Positions 45,980-55,179 of a DNA stretch of 64,000 bases are shown here, in pieces. Origin of the DNA: Rhodoplanes serenus (lineage in GTDB: Bacteria > Pseudomonadota > Alphaproteobacteria > Rhizobiales > Xanthobacteraceae); contig CAMAWG010000005.1 of assembly GCA_945861855.1 (NCBI GenBank), positions 1 through 64,000 of the forward strand. Reading direction: 5' to 3'. A program made the translations under genes and the position numbers. The notes under the pieces were generated by a model. It saw only the letters and a program-made list of their open reading frames with translations. It made no database searches and was not told where the DNA came from. Each line of letters begins with the position of its first letter. Position 1 is the stretch's first letter.

Positions 45980-46486
45980 ATGCAAAGTGAATCCGCCCGC
46001 ATGTCGAGCGCCGCCGAGGCGCGCTACCGCATCGACGCGCCGAATTCCAAGCCGCGCTCGGTCAAGGTCATCGCGCTGGATCATCCGAGCGAGCGGGTGA
46101 TCAAGGATCTGGCGCAGCGCAAGTGGAACAACGCGAGCTTCTTCACCGCCTCCGCGTTCGGCGGAACGCCCAAACAGGGCGAGAGCTTCGCCGGCTGGCT
46201 GAGCGACCTCGCAGGCCGCACCAAGAACCTGATCGAGGAGGTGAACGGCGCCGACCTCGTGGTGATGGTGGCCGCCGCCGGCGAAAGCGCGCAGGCCGCC
46301 TCGATCATCGGCGAGGCGTGCAGCGTCAAGCGCGTGATGACGACCGCGCTCGTTCTCGGCGGCCAGTCGATCTCCGACGAGGCGCTGTCGAAGACGCTTT
46401 CTCACCTGCGGCCCTGGGCCTTGATGCTGGTGATCGCCAGCGCTGAGGAATACATTGCCGACATGCTGACTGCACTTCGAGCATAG
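45980..46486 (+). CDS. Hypothetical protein downstream of the Rieske oxygenase
   Basis: 168 aa, well-formed ORF; SFFTASAF...ADLVVMVAAAGESAQAASIIGEACSVKR; family not recognised. Confidence 0.6.
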   Translation: MQSESARMSSAAEARYRIDAPNSKPRSVKVIALDHPSERVIKDLAQRKWNNASFFTASAFGGTPKQGESFAGWLSDLAGRTKNLIEEVNGADLVVMVAAAGESAQAASIIGEACSVKRVMTTALVLGGQSISDEALSKTLSHLRPWALMLVIASAEEYIADMLTALRA

Positions 46487-46495
46487 GGGATTCCC

Positions 46496-46726
46496 ATGAT
46501 GCTGCGCCTTGTTGCAGTTGCCGGCCTGGCCGCGGCGGTCCTGTTCGGCGCGCCGGCCTTCGCGGTCACGGCGAAGCAAAAGCAGGAAACCTGCAAGTTC
46601 GGCGCCGACGATCAGAAGCTCGAAGGCGCGAAGCGCAAGAGCTTCATGACGAAGTGCATGGCCAATGCGGATGGCCCGGCGAAGAAACCGGCCAAATCGT
46701 CGGTGCCCAGGCCCAATCCGCAATAG
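46496..46726 (+). CDS. PsiF-repeat family protein
   Basis: Signal peptide then KQETCKFGADDQKLEGAKRKSFMTKCMA. Confidence 0.75.
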   Translation: MMLRLVAVAGLAAAVLFGAPAFAVTAKQKQETCKFGADDQKLEGAKRKSFMTKCMANADGPAKKPAKSSVPRPNPQ

Positions 46727-46790
46727 CGCCGCGCCGTGGGCATCGCGGTCCATGGCATTGCCGCGCGCCGGCAGATCCAGAACAATTCCA

Positions 46791-47642
46791 TCAGCCCGCG
46801 ATCCGTGCCCGGTGGCCGAGCCGCGCCGAGATCGCGGCGGCGGTCTCGATCACGTGCGGGATGAACGTGGCCAGCGCCTTCTTCGACAACCGGCTCACCG
46901 GGCCGGCCAGCCCGATCGCAGCCACCACCTCGCCCGCGTCGTTGCGTAGCGGTGCCGCGATGCAGCGCATGCCTATCTCGCTCTCCTCGTTCTCGATGGC
47001 GCAGCCGCGCAGGCGGACGCCTTCCAGCACCTTCCGCAGCGCCTGCGGATCGGTCACGGTCTGCGGCGTGCGCGCGAGAAGCCCATCGCGCACCACCCGC
47101 TCGACCACGTCGGCCGGCTGGAACGCCAGGATGGCCTGGCCCTCGGCGGTGCAATAGGCGGGCTTGCGCACACCGACGTCGGAGCGCATGCGGATCGCCT
47201 GCGTGCTTTCGAGATTGTAGACGTACATGATCTCGCTGCCGTCCAGCACAGCCAGATGCACGGTCTCGTTCACCTTCTCGCGCAACTCGCGGAGCAGCGG
47301 TCGCGCCTCGTTCGACACGTTCATGCGCCGGCGCACCAGCGAGCCCAGCCGGAACAGCGCGATGCCGAGGCGGTATTTGCCGGTGTCGGGGTTCTGCTCC
47401 AGCATGCCGTCATGCACGAGCGTCACCGCGAGGCGATGCACCGTGCTCTTGGCGACGCCGAGGCGCTTGGCCAGATCGCTGATGCCGATCTCGACCTGCT
47501 CCTCGGAAAACGCCTTGAGCAGCCGCACCGACGCGGCGACCGACGACAGGCGGCCGGGCTCGGCGTTGCGCGGTGGCGTGCGAGGCGTCGGCACGATAAT
47601 GTTCCGCTCCGTGGACCGGCGTTCCGCAAGACTGTAGAGCAT
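46791..47642 (-). CDS. IclR-family transcriptional regulator
   Basis: HTH (VGISDLAKRLGVAKSTVHRLAVTLVHDGML-like) and IclR effector domain (RPLLRELREKVNETVHLAVLDGSEIMYV). Confidence 0.9.
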   Translation of the reverse strand: MLYSLAERRSTERNIIVPTPRTPPRNAEPGRLSSVAASVRLLKAFSEEQVEIGISDLAKRLGVAKSTVHRLAVTLVHDGMLEQNPDTGKYRLGIALFRLGSLVRRRMNVSNEARPLLRELREKVNETVHLAVLDGSEIMYVYNLESTQAIRMRSDVGVRKPAYCTAEGQAILAFQPADVVERVVRDGLLARTPQTVTDPQALRKVLEGVRLRGCAIENEESEIGMRCIAAPLRNDAGEVVAAIGLAGPVSRLSKKALATFIPHVIETAAAISARLGHRARIAG

Positions 47643-47659
47643 ATCCAGGCAGGGTGGGA

Positions 47660-48877
47660 ATGGCTCGAAACATCGTGGTGATCGGCGGCGGGCCGGCGGC
47701 GGTCTTCGCCGCCATCGAAGCCAAGAAGCGTGATGCCACGGCGAACGTGACACTCGTCACCGAAGAGGCCTGCGAGCCCTACGAGAAGCCGCCGCTGTCG
47801 AAGGCCGTGCTGCTGGGCAAGGCCAATCCCGAGGACGCGCCGATCGCCGGCCCGGGCGGGCTCGCCAAACACGGCATCGCGGTCAGGCTTGGCACACGCT
47901 GCACCTTGATCGACCGCGCGGCGCGCCAGGCGGTCACCACCGGCGGGGCGCTACCCTACGACGCGCTGGTGATCGCCACTGGCTCGCTGATGCGCGAGCT
48001 GCCGCTGCTGCCGATGGGCATGCCGCGCGTGCATTACCTGCGCACCGAGGCGCATGCGCGCGCCATCAAGGCCGGTCTCGCGGGGTGCAAGCATCTGGTG
48101 GTGATCGGCGCAGGCCTGATCGGCCTCGAGGTCGCCGCCTCCGCCGCCGGGCAAGGCATCGAGGTGACGGTGATCGAGTTTGCGCCGCGCATCATGGCGA
48201 GAGCCTGCGACGAGGAAACCGGCGAACTCATTCTCGCGGAACACCGGCATCACGGCGTCGATTTCGATCTCGGCGCCTCGGTAACGCAGGTCACGGAGCA
48301 GCTCGACGGCAGCATCGCGTTGGAGACGAGCGACGGCGAGCTGTACGTGGCCGATGTGGTCGTGGTCGGCACCGGCGTGAAGCCCGATGACGCGCTCGCC
48401 CTGGCCGCGGGTCTCGACGTGCAGGACGGCATCGTCGTCGATGCGCAGTGCCGCACCTCCGACCCCGATATCTTCGCGGCCGGCGACGTCACGCGCTTTT
48501 CCACCCCGCAAGGCACGGTGCGGCTGGAGAACTGGCGGCATGCCCAGGATCACGGCGCAGTCGCGGGCCGCAACGCCGCCGGCACGAGCGACAGCTACAA
48601 CGCCGTACCGTCGTACTGGACCGAGCAGTACGACCTCTACATCCAGGGCGTCGGCTGGCCCGACCCGTCCGCGCAGAAGGTGCGCCGGCCGCTGCCGGAC
48701 AAGCGCGCACTGCTGCTTGAAATCAAGGACGGCGTCATCTCTTATGCGCTCGGCATCAACGCGCAGCGCGACCTCGCCGCCGTGCGCCGGCTGATCGAGC
48801 GCGGGATCCCGGTCGATGCCGAGGCGCTCGCCGATCCGGCGAAACCGTTCAACGCGATGTTGAAAGCGAAAGCATAA
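47660..48877 (+). CDS. FAD-dependent ferredoxin-reductase-like oxidoreductase
   Basis: VIGGGPAAVFAA, YDALVIATGS, VIGAGLIGLEVAAS, IFAAGDVT motifs. Confidence 0.85.
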   Translation: MARNIVVIGGGPAAVFAAIEAKKRDATANVTLVTEEACEPYEKPPLSKAVLLGKANPEDAPIAGPGGLAKHGIAVRLGTRCTLIDRAARQAVTTGGALPYDALVIATGSLMRELPLLPMGMPRVHYLRTEAHARAIKAGLAGCKHLVVIGAGLIGLEVAASAAGQGIEVTVIEFAPRIMARACDEETGELILAEHRHHGVDFDLGASVTQVTEQLDGSIALETSDGELYVADVVVVGTGVKPDDALALAAGLDVQDGIVVDAQCRTSDPDIFAAGDVTRFSTPQGTVRLENWRHAQDHGAVAGRNAAGTSDSYNAVPSYWTEQYDLYIQGVGWPDPSAQKVRRPLPDKRALLLEIKDGVISYALGINAQRDLAAVRRLIERGIPVDAEALADPAKPFNAMLKAKA

Positions 48878-48879
48878 GC

Positions 48880-49689
48880 ATGTTCGACAAGATCACCATC
48901 GCCGCGCTCCAGCAGATGAAGCGCGACGGCCAGAAAATCGCCGGCATCGTGGCCTGGGACACGCCGATGGCGAAGATCGCCGACCGGGCCGGCGTCGATC
49001 TCGTGTCGGTCGGCGACTCGGTCGGCGTCAACCTGTGGGGTCACGACGATCCGTTGCAGGTGACGATGGACGAGATGCTGATCGTCTGCAAAGCGGTGCG
49101 GCGCGGCACCGCCCGCGCGCTGGTGAGCTGCGACCTGCCCTATGGGCCGGCGCAGGAGAGCCCCGATGCCGCGCTCCGCGCCGCCACGCGATTGGTGAAG
49201 GACGGCGGCGCCGACATGATCAAGGTCGACGCCGCCGCCGACTTTCCCGACGCAGTGCGGGCGCTGGTTCGCGCCGGCATCCCGGTGTTCGCGCAGTTCG
49301 GGCTGACGCCGCAGACGGCGGCGAAGCACGGCATTCCCTACAGCGCGCAGAATTCGCCGGATGCGCAGGCGACCGCGGAAGCAGCGGCCAAGCTGGTCGA
49401 AGAAGCAAAAATGCTGGAGGACGCCGGCGCCTGCGCGCTCGACTTCACCAACTCCGGCCCGGTGGCCGGCGCCGCGGTGGTGAAAGCCGTAAAAATCCCG
49501 GTGATCGGCGGCTTCGGCGGCGGGCCTTGGCTCGACGGCCGGGTGCGGCTCGCCCACACCGCCATCGGCTACGCCGACAAGTGGCTGGACTCCAGGACCG
49601 ACACCTACGTCAACACCGCGAAGGCCGCGCTCGCCGCCTTCACTTCGCTGATTGCCGACGTCCGCGCCGGCCGGCAGATCAAGGGCTGA
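48880..49689 (+). CDS. PanB-like 3-methyl-2-oxobutanoate hydroxymethyltransferase
   Basis: DLVSVGDSVGVNLWGHDDPLQVTMDEML...LVSCDLPYG and MIKVDAAADF; PanB-type TIM barrel. Confidence 0.7.
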   Translation: MFDKITIAALQQMKRDGQKIAGIVAWDTPMAKIADRAGVDLVSVGDSVGVNLWGHDDPLQVTMDEMLIVCKAVRRGTARALVSCDLPYGPAQESPDAALRAATRLVKDGGADMIKVDAAADFPDAVRALVRAGIPVFAQFGLTPQTAAKHGIPYSAQNSPDAQATAEAAAKLVEEAKMLEDAGACALDFTNSGPVAGAAVVKAVKIPVIGGFGGGPWLDGRVRLAHTAIGYADKWLDSRTDTYVNTAKAALAAFTSLIADVRAGRQIKG

Positions 49690-49695
49690 CGCAGG

Positions 49696-49968
49696 ATGTC
49701 CGGGTACGAGAACAAGTACGAGCCGCTGTACGATTATCTGCTGAAAGAGTCGCGGGCCGATTTCGTCCTCACGTTCGAGGAGATCGAGGAGATCCTCGGC
49801 TTCGATCTGCCGCGCAGCGCGCACCGCGCGGAATGGTGGGATGAGGACAAGCCGGAGCATCCGCGGGATCAGGCGCAGGCGATCCGTCAGGCCGGATACG
49901 ACTCGCGACGGGCTCCCGAGGGCGGCAAGGTCCGCTTCCGAAAGCTGTCGACAATACCCCGCCGCTGA
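49696..49968 (+). CDS. Small conserved-looking hypothetical protein
   Basis: KYEPLYDYLLKESRADFVLTFEEIEEILGFDLPRSAHRAEWWDED pattern. Confidence 0.6.
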   Translation: MSGYENKYEPLYDYLLKESRADFVLTFEEIEEILGFDLPRSAHRAEWWDEDKPEHPRDQAQAIRQAGYDSRRAPEGGKVRFRKLSTIPRR

Positions 49969-49985
49969 TAGCCGAACGGCAGCAA

Positions 49986-50897
49986 ATGGCCCCCGATCAG
50001 ACCCAGCTCACGGTCATGGCGTTTCCCGGCACGCAGACGCTGCCGCTGTTTGCAGCGCAGGCGCGGGGATTTTTTGCCAGGCGCAGCCTCGCCGTAGACC
50101 TCAAGCCCGCGCCGAACTCCGAGGAGCAGCGCAAGGGTCTCGCAGAAGGCCGCTACCAGATCGTCCACGGCGCGGCGGATCAATGCGTGGCGCTGGTCGA
50201 AGCGTCGAAGGTGGACGCCATCGTCGTGGCCGGCGGTGATAACGGCTTCAACCATCTGTTCGTGCAGCCCGGCATCGAGCGCCTGGCCGACCTGCGCGGG
50301 CGGACGCTCGTCGCCGACGTCGCCAACACCGGCTGGTCGTTCGTGCTGTACGACATTCTCCGCCGGCACGGCCTTTCGCGCGGCGACTTCGCCATCCGCG
50401 AGGCCGGCGCGCCATTCCGCCGTTTCGAGGCGATGCGCGACGACGCGGCGATGGCGGCGGCGATCCTCAATCCGCCGTTCGCGATCCATGCGCGGCGCGC
50501 CGGGCTCAAAGACATGGGCGCCGTGGTCGATACCATCGGGCCCTATCTGGGCACGGTGCCCTATGTGCTGCGCGGCTGGGCCCAGACGAACGGCGAAACG
50601 CTGGTGGCCTATCTTCAAGCCTGCATCGAAGGCCTGCGCTGGTCGCTCGATCCGGCGAACAAGGCCGAAGCGGTGCGGCTCTACGCCGAACGCCTGAGCG
50701 TCCCGGCCGACATCGCGGCGGAAATCGATGCGGCCGCCTCCGATCCGGCTTCGGGTCTCGCCAGGGATGCCGCGTTCGACCTTGAAGGCTTCAGGACCGT
50801 GCTGAAGCTGCGGGCCGCTTTCGAGGGCCGCACGGCCGCGCTGCCGGAACGATATTTCGACCTGTCATTCCACCGGCGCGCCATCGCCGGCCTTTGA
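49986..50897 (+). CDS. NMT1/SsuA-like ABC transporter substrate-binding domain protein
   Basis: FFARRSLAVDLKPAPNSEEQRKGLAEGRYQIVHGAADQCVAL periplasmic-binding pattern. Confidence 0.7.
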   Translation: MAPDQTQLTVMAFPGTQTLPLFAAQARGFFARRSLAVDLKPAPNSEEQRKGLAEGRYQIVHGAADQCVALVEASKVDAIVVAGGDNGFNHLFVQPGIERLADLRGRTLVADVANTGWSFVLYDILRRHGLSRGDFAIREAGAPFRRFEAMRDDAAMAAAILNPPFAIHARRAGLKDMGAVVDTIGPYLGTVPYVLRGWAQTNGETLVAYLQACIEGLRWSLDPANKAEAVRLYAERLSVPADIAAEIDAAASDPASGLARDAAFDLEGFRTVLKLRAAFEGRTAALPERYFDLSFHRRAIAGL

Positions 50898-50936
50898 GGC
50901 TGGCGATTCGGTGCCGAACAGGCGCATAATGCGGCC

Positions 50937-51125
50937 ATGAGCAAAAAACCTCGGGTTACCTTCAAACTGGAGCGGGTTGCGGAAGGCGACTGGCAGATCC
51001 AGGCCATCCATCCCGATGTAGAGGTTCGCTACATCAAGGGCTTCAAGACCAAGGCCGAAGTTGACGAGTGGCTGAACGGCAGCCGCCGCATCGACTGGCT
51101 GCGCTCCCAAGGCTACGCGAAGTAA
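50937..51125 (+). CDS. Small hypothetical protein
   Basis: 62 aa ORF ending GYAK*, followed by a near-copy of its last 15 nt. Confidence 0.5.
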   Translation: MSKKPRVTFKLERVAEGDWQIQAIHPDVEVRYIKGFKTKAEVDEWLNGSRRIDWLRSQGYAK

Positions 51126-51417
51126 GCCTACGCGAAGTAGCGCTGCCTCTGTTGCGGGGCCGCCACACCGGCGTGAATTGGCAGGCAATCGCCCCTTACG
51201 CCGCACGAGACGCTTGCCTGGGGCGGCGAGCGCTCTATTTTCCAGAATAGAATCAAATGCCTGTGCGTATTCATCCACAGGCACGCATTTGCGGCAGACC
51301 CCCTACCGGCGAGCCGCCGACGCAGTGTGATTCGCGTTCCCTTCCAGTCAAAGCGTGATTTCGCGCGCGGTGCGATGCAGGCACCGGCGGCATCGCAGCC
51401 ATCACGCACGGCGACGG

Positions 51418-52122
51418 ATGAGACACGAGACGAGGAACGTCAGGCCGCTGCGGACCGGAATCGCGGCCTTGGGGCTGCTCGCGGCCTCATTCGCCGCGCA
51501 GGCCGCCGACATCCCACCGCCGGTTCACAAAGCGGCGCCGCCTCCTGCCCCCATCTTCAGCTGGACCGGCTTCTACGCCGGCCTCAACGGCGGCTCCGGC
51601 TTCGACACCTCGAACTGGGCCGTGAACGCCGTCACGATCCGATCCCGGGGCGCCATGATCGGCGGCACGCTTGGATACAATCACCAGTTCGGCTCGATGG
51701 TCCACGGAATTGAAACCGACCTCGACTGGGCCGACGCCAAGGGCTCCGCAGGCTGCGGCGCCTTCATCTGCGAAACCAAGAACACCTGGCTCGGCACCAT
51801 ACGCGCCCGCGTCGGCTATTCCTTCGACCGCTGGCTGCCTTTTCTTACATTCGGCGGCGCCTACGGACACATCGAGGCGACATCGACCAATCCCGCGATG
51901 CCCAACGCCAGCAAGACACGAGTCGGATGGGCCGCGGGCGGCGGCCTCGAACATGCCTTCGCCGGAAACTGGTCGGCCAAGTTCGAATATTTCTACACCT
52001 GCCTCGGACGCGTCGATCAGGGCGCGCCCTGCACCACGAGCCTGCTGGCCAGCAACATCTCGCTCAAGCAAAGCGTCTTCCGGATCGGCGTGAACTACAA
52101 GTTCACCGGGCCGGCCTGGTAG
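51418..52122 (+). CDS. Outer membrane beta-barrel protein (Omp25/31-like)
   Basis: Signal peptide, FSWTGFYAGLNGG, C-terminal FRIGVNYKF. Confidence 0.85.
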   Translation: MRHETRNVRPLRTGIAALGLLAASFAAQAADIPPPVHKAAPPPAPIFSWTGFYAGLNGGSGFDTSNWAVNAVTIRSRGAMIGGTLGYNHQFGSMVHGIETDLDWADAKGSAGCGAFICETKNTWLGTIRARVGYSFDRWLPFLTFGGAYGHIEATSTNPAMPNASKTRVGWAAGGGLEHAFAGNWSAKFEYFYTCLGRVDQGAPCTTSLLASNISLKQSVFRIGVNYKFTGPAW

Positions 52123-52148
52123 CCGGTTTCAGCCCCGGGCTCTCGCGC

Positions 52149-52457
52149 TCAGCAGCATTCGCACTGGAAATCGTCGGAGACCGCGAGCGCGCGCTTCATC
52201 CAATACGGCGGCAGGTCGCCGTCCGTCACCTCGGCCACCGGCTTGAACACCTTGAGATGATGCCGCCGCTCATCCGACCAGAACGCGATGACGGTTTCGA
52301 CCGGCGGGCAGCCCGGCACGGCGCAGGCCACCTCGGCCACCAGGATCGCCCCTTCTCCAAGCGAAAACCGCGCGCGCACCCACTCCCGCACCCGGTCGAG
52401 GGCGCGCAGATGATCGGGATTCTTCATGACCGATCGCAGCATGGTCGCGGCGCTCAT
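52149..52457 (-). CDS. Conserved-looking hypothetical protein with Cys-rich C-terminus (CECC)
   Basis: 102 aa; VREWVRARFSLGEGAILVAEVACAVPGCPPVETVIAFW...KVFKPVAEVTDGDLPPYWMKRAL. Confidence 0.6.
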   Translation of the reverse strand: MSAATMLRSVMKNPDHLRALDRVREWVRARFSLGEGAILVAEVACAVPGCPPVETVIAFWSDERRHHLKVFKPVAEVTDGDLPPYWMKRALAVSDDFQCECC

Positions 52458-52556
52458 GCCCGCAACCTAGCAGAACAATACAGCCATCGCGGCAGGCCAT
52501 TGGACGCCCTATAAGGATTGCGCGAAAATGGGGCCTCGCACGAATTGAGGAACGAT

Positions 52557-52754
52557 ATGGCCGGTGAGAACAGCAAGTTGGACCCTGACACATTGACGAA
52601 GGCGCGAGCGGCCGGGCTCGACAAGGCTGTCGCCGAGTTCCCGGACTGCGTTGCCGACGCCGCGCGGGCCGCCGCGCTGGACCTTGCCGACGTCCCCGCC
52701 ATCGACGGCACGACCGAGCCCTGGCCCTCCATGCGCATCAGGAGCCGCCGGTGA
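52557..52754 (+). CDS. AtzG-like small amidase-partner protein (DUF4089-like)
   Basis: 66 aa acidic protein; GTGA overlap with the amidase start at 52751. Confidence 0.5.
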   Translation: MAGENSKLDPDTLTKARAAGLDKAVAEFPDCVADAARAAALDLADVPAIDGTTEPWPSMRIRSRR

Positions 52755-54175
52755 CGGGTCTGCCGACAGACTTGCAGTGGCTGACCGCGTCCGAGGTCGG
52801 CGCGGCCTACGCGGCGCGGCGGCTGTCGCCGGTCGAACTGGTGCAGGCATTGCTCCGCGAGATTGAGGCCCGCAATCCGGACTGCGGCGCCTTCATCCGC
52901 GTCGATGCCGAGGGTTCGCTCGAAGCCGCGCGCCGGGCCGAGAAGGATATTTTCTCAGGGCAATCGCTCGGGCCGCTGCACGGCATCCCGCTCGGTGCGA
53001 AGGACAATATCGACATCGCCGGACTGCCGACGACCTGCCATTCGAAAATCCTGCTCGACAACATCGCGCGCGAAGACGCCCCGGCCATCGCCAACCTGCG
53101 CGCGGCCGGTGCGATCATGCTCGGCAAGCAATCGCTGCACGAATTCGCGTTCGGCGGGCCGTCGAAGGAGCTGCCGTTCCCGTTCGCGCGCCATCCCTGG
53201 AACACCGACTATCATCCCGGCGGCTCGTCATCGGGCTCGGGCGTGGCGCTGGCCGCGGGCTTCGTACCGCTGTCGCTCGGCACCGATGCCGGCGGTTCGA
53301 TCCGCAATCCGGCGGGCAATTGCGGCGTGGTCGGCCTGAAGCCGACCTACGATCTGGTGTCGCGCCGGGGCGTCTTTCCGGTCGCCTTCACACTCGATCA
53401 TGTCGGGCCGATGGCGCGCTCGGTCGGCGACGTGGCGCTGTTCCTCGACGGGCTCGTCGGGCGCGATACGGAGCGAAGGTTCGGCGCCGACCTGGAGCGC
53501 GGCGTGCGCGGCCTGCGGATCGGTTTCGTGCGGCAATGGCACGAGACCGACATGGTCGCCGATCCTGAGGTCATGGCGGCGCTCGACGAGGTCGAGCGCG
53601 TGCTGCGCCAAGAGGGCGCCACGGTCAGCAACATCCCGCTGCCGCGCGTGCAGGAGCTGGCAGCCGTCCAGCGCATCATCCTGCTGGCCGAGACCTGGGC
53701 GGTGCACGCCAAATGGCTGCGCGAGCGGCCGCAAGACTACAGCACGCCGTGCCGCCGCAAGGTCATGCCGGGCGCGTTCCTGTCCGCCGGCGACTATGTG
53801 CAGGCCCAGCAATGGCGCACCCGCATGATCGACGCCATCGACGACGCCTTCCGCGATGTCGATGTCCTGCTGACCGCGAGCGGCATGGACCCGCCGTTCC
53901 GGATCGACGACGGGGCGGGTCTCGCGAAAACCTATCCGCGCCAGGGCCGGAGCCCATTCAATCTCACCGGCCATCCGGCGATTGCCATGCAGAGCGGCCT
54001 GTCGAAGAAGTCCGGCCTGCCGCTGTCGGTGCAGTTCGTCGGCCGCGCCTATGACGAGGTCACGCTGTTGCGCGTCGCCGCGGCCTACGAGCGCGTCACC
54101 CAATGGGGCCGTCACCGGCCACCGGCGATGTATCAAAGCAGCGCCAAGCACGACCGTATCGCCGTTACGGCATGA
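52751..54175 (+). CDS. Amidase-signature family protein (AtzE/GatA-like)
   Basis: GKQSLHEFAFGG...HPGGSSSGSGVALAAGFVPLSLGTDAGGSIRNPAGNCGVVGLKPTY. Confidence 0.9.
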   Translation: MTGLPTDLQWLTASEVGAAYAARRLSPVELVQALLREIEARNPDCGAFIRVDAEGSLEAARRAEKDIFSGQSLGPLHGIPLGAKDNIDIAGLPTTCHSKILLDNIAREDAPAIANLRAAGAIMLGKQSLHEFAFGGPSKELPFPFARHPWNTDYHPGGSSSGSGVALAAGFVPLSLGTDAGGSIRNPAGNCGVVGLKPTYDLVSRRGVFPVAFTLDHVGPMARSVGDVALFLDGLVGRDTERRFGADLERGVRGLRIGFVRQWHETDMVADPEVMAALDEVERVLRQEGATVSNIPLPRVQELAAVQRIILLAETWAVHAKWLRERPQDYSTPCRRKVMPGAFLSAGDYVQAQQWRTRMIDAIDDAFRDVDVLLTASGMDPPFRIDDGAGLAKTYPRQGRSPFNLTGHPAIAMQSGLSKKSGLPLSVQFVGRAYDEVTLLRVAAAYERVTQWGRHRPPAMYQSSAKHDRIAVTA

Positions 54176-54200
54176 CATCCGTTCAGGGAGAAAAAACACC

Positions 54201-55166
54201 ATGAAGAAATTTGCGCTGGCCGGATCGCTGCTCGCCGCGCTGGCATTCGCCGCGCCGGCCCAGGCTCAGGACTTTCCGTCCAAGCCCGTCAAGCTGATCG
54301 TTCCCTATGCGCCGGGAGGCGGGACCGACATCGTCGCGCGCATCGTCGCGCAGAAGCTTCAGGACAAGTGGGGAGGCCCGGCGGTCATCGTCGAGAACCG
54401 CGCCGGCGCCGGCGGCAATGTCGGCGCCGAGGCCGTGTTCACCGCCGCGCCCGACGGCTACACGCTGCTGTTCACGGCGCAAGGCCCGCTGGTGGTGAAC
54501 CAGTACCTGTTCGACAAGATTCCCTACGAGCCGGAAAAATTCACACCGGTCTCGCTGGTCATGGTGGCCTACAGCGCATTGATGGCCAACCCCAAGGTGC
54601 CGGCGCAGAACGTCCAAGAGCTCATCGCCTACGCCAAGGCCAACCCCAACAAGCTCAACTACGCCTCGCAGGGGATCGGCACCGCCGCCCATCTGGTCGC
54701 CGAGCTGTTCAAGTCGATGGCGGGCGTGCAGATCAATCACGTTCCCTATCGCGGCAGCGGGCCGGCGCTGAACGATCTGGTGGCCGGGCATGTCGATTTG
54801 ATGTTCGGGGAGCTGGCGCCATCGTATCAGTACATCCAGTCGGGACAGTTGCGAGCGCTGGCGGTGAGCAGCGAAAAACGGATCGCCAACCTGCCGAACG
54901 TTCCGGCCGTGGCCGAGGTTGTGCCAGGATTTACGGTGACATCCTGGTGGGCGATCGTCGCACCGCCGGGGATGCCGCCCGATCTGACCGGCAAGATCTC
55001 CGCCGCGGTCGGCGAGGTCATGAAGCAGCCCGAAGTGACCAAGCGGCTGACCGAAATGAGCATGGTATCGACCGGCAGCAACCCCACCGAGCTGTCGAAG
55101 TTCGTCAAGGAAGAAGCCGAGCGCTGGGGCAAGGTGATCCGCACCACCGGCGCGAAGGCTCAGTAG
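54201..55166 (+). CDS. Tct (Bug)-family substrate-binding receptor
   Basis: FPSKPVKLIVPYAPGGGTDIVARIVAQKL...VIVENRAGAGGNVG. Confidence 0.9.
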   Translation: MKKFALAGSLLAALAFAAPAQAQDFPSKPVKLIVPYAPGGGTDIVARIVAQKLQDKWGGPAVIVENRAGAGGNVGAEAVFTAAPDGYTLLFTAQGPLVVNQYLFDKIPYEPEKFTPVSLVMVAYSALMANPKVPAQNVQELIAYAKANPNKLNYASQGIGTAAHLVAELFKSMAGVQINHVPYRGSGPALNDLVAGHVDLMFGELAPSYQYIQSGQLRALAVSSEKRIANLPNVPAVAEVVPGFTVTSWWAIVAPPGMPPDLTGKISAAVGEVMKQPEVTKRLTEMSMVSTGSNPTELSKFVKEEAERWGKVIRTTGAKAQ

Positions 55167-55179
55167 GGAGATATCGAAA

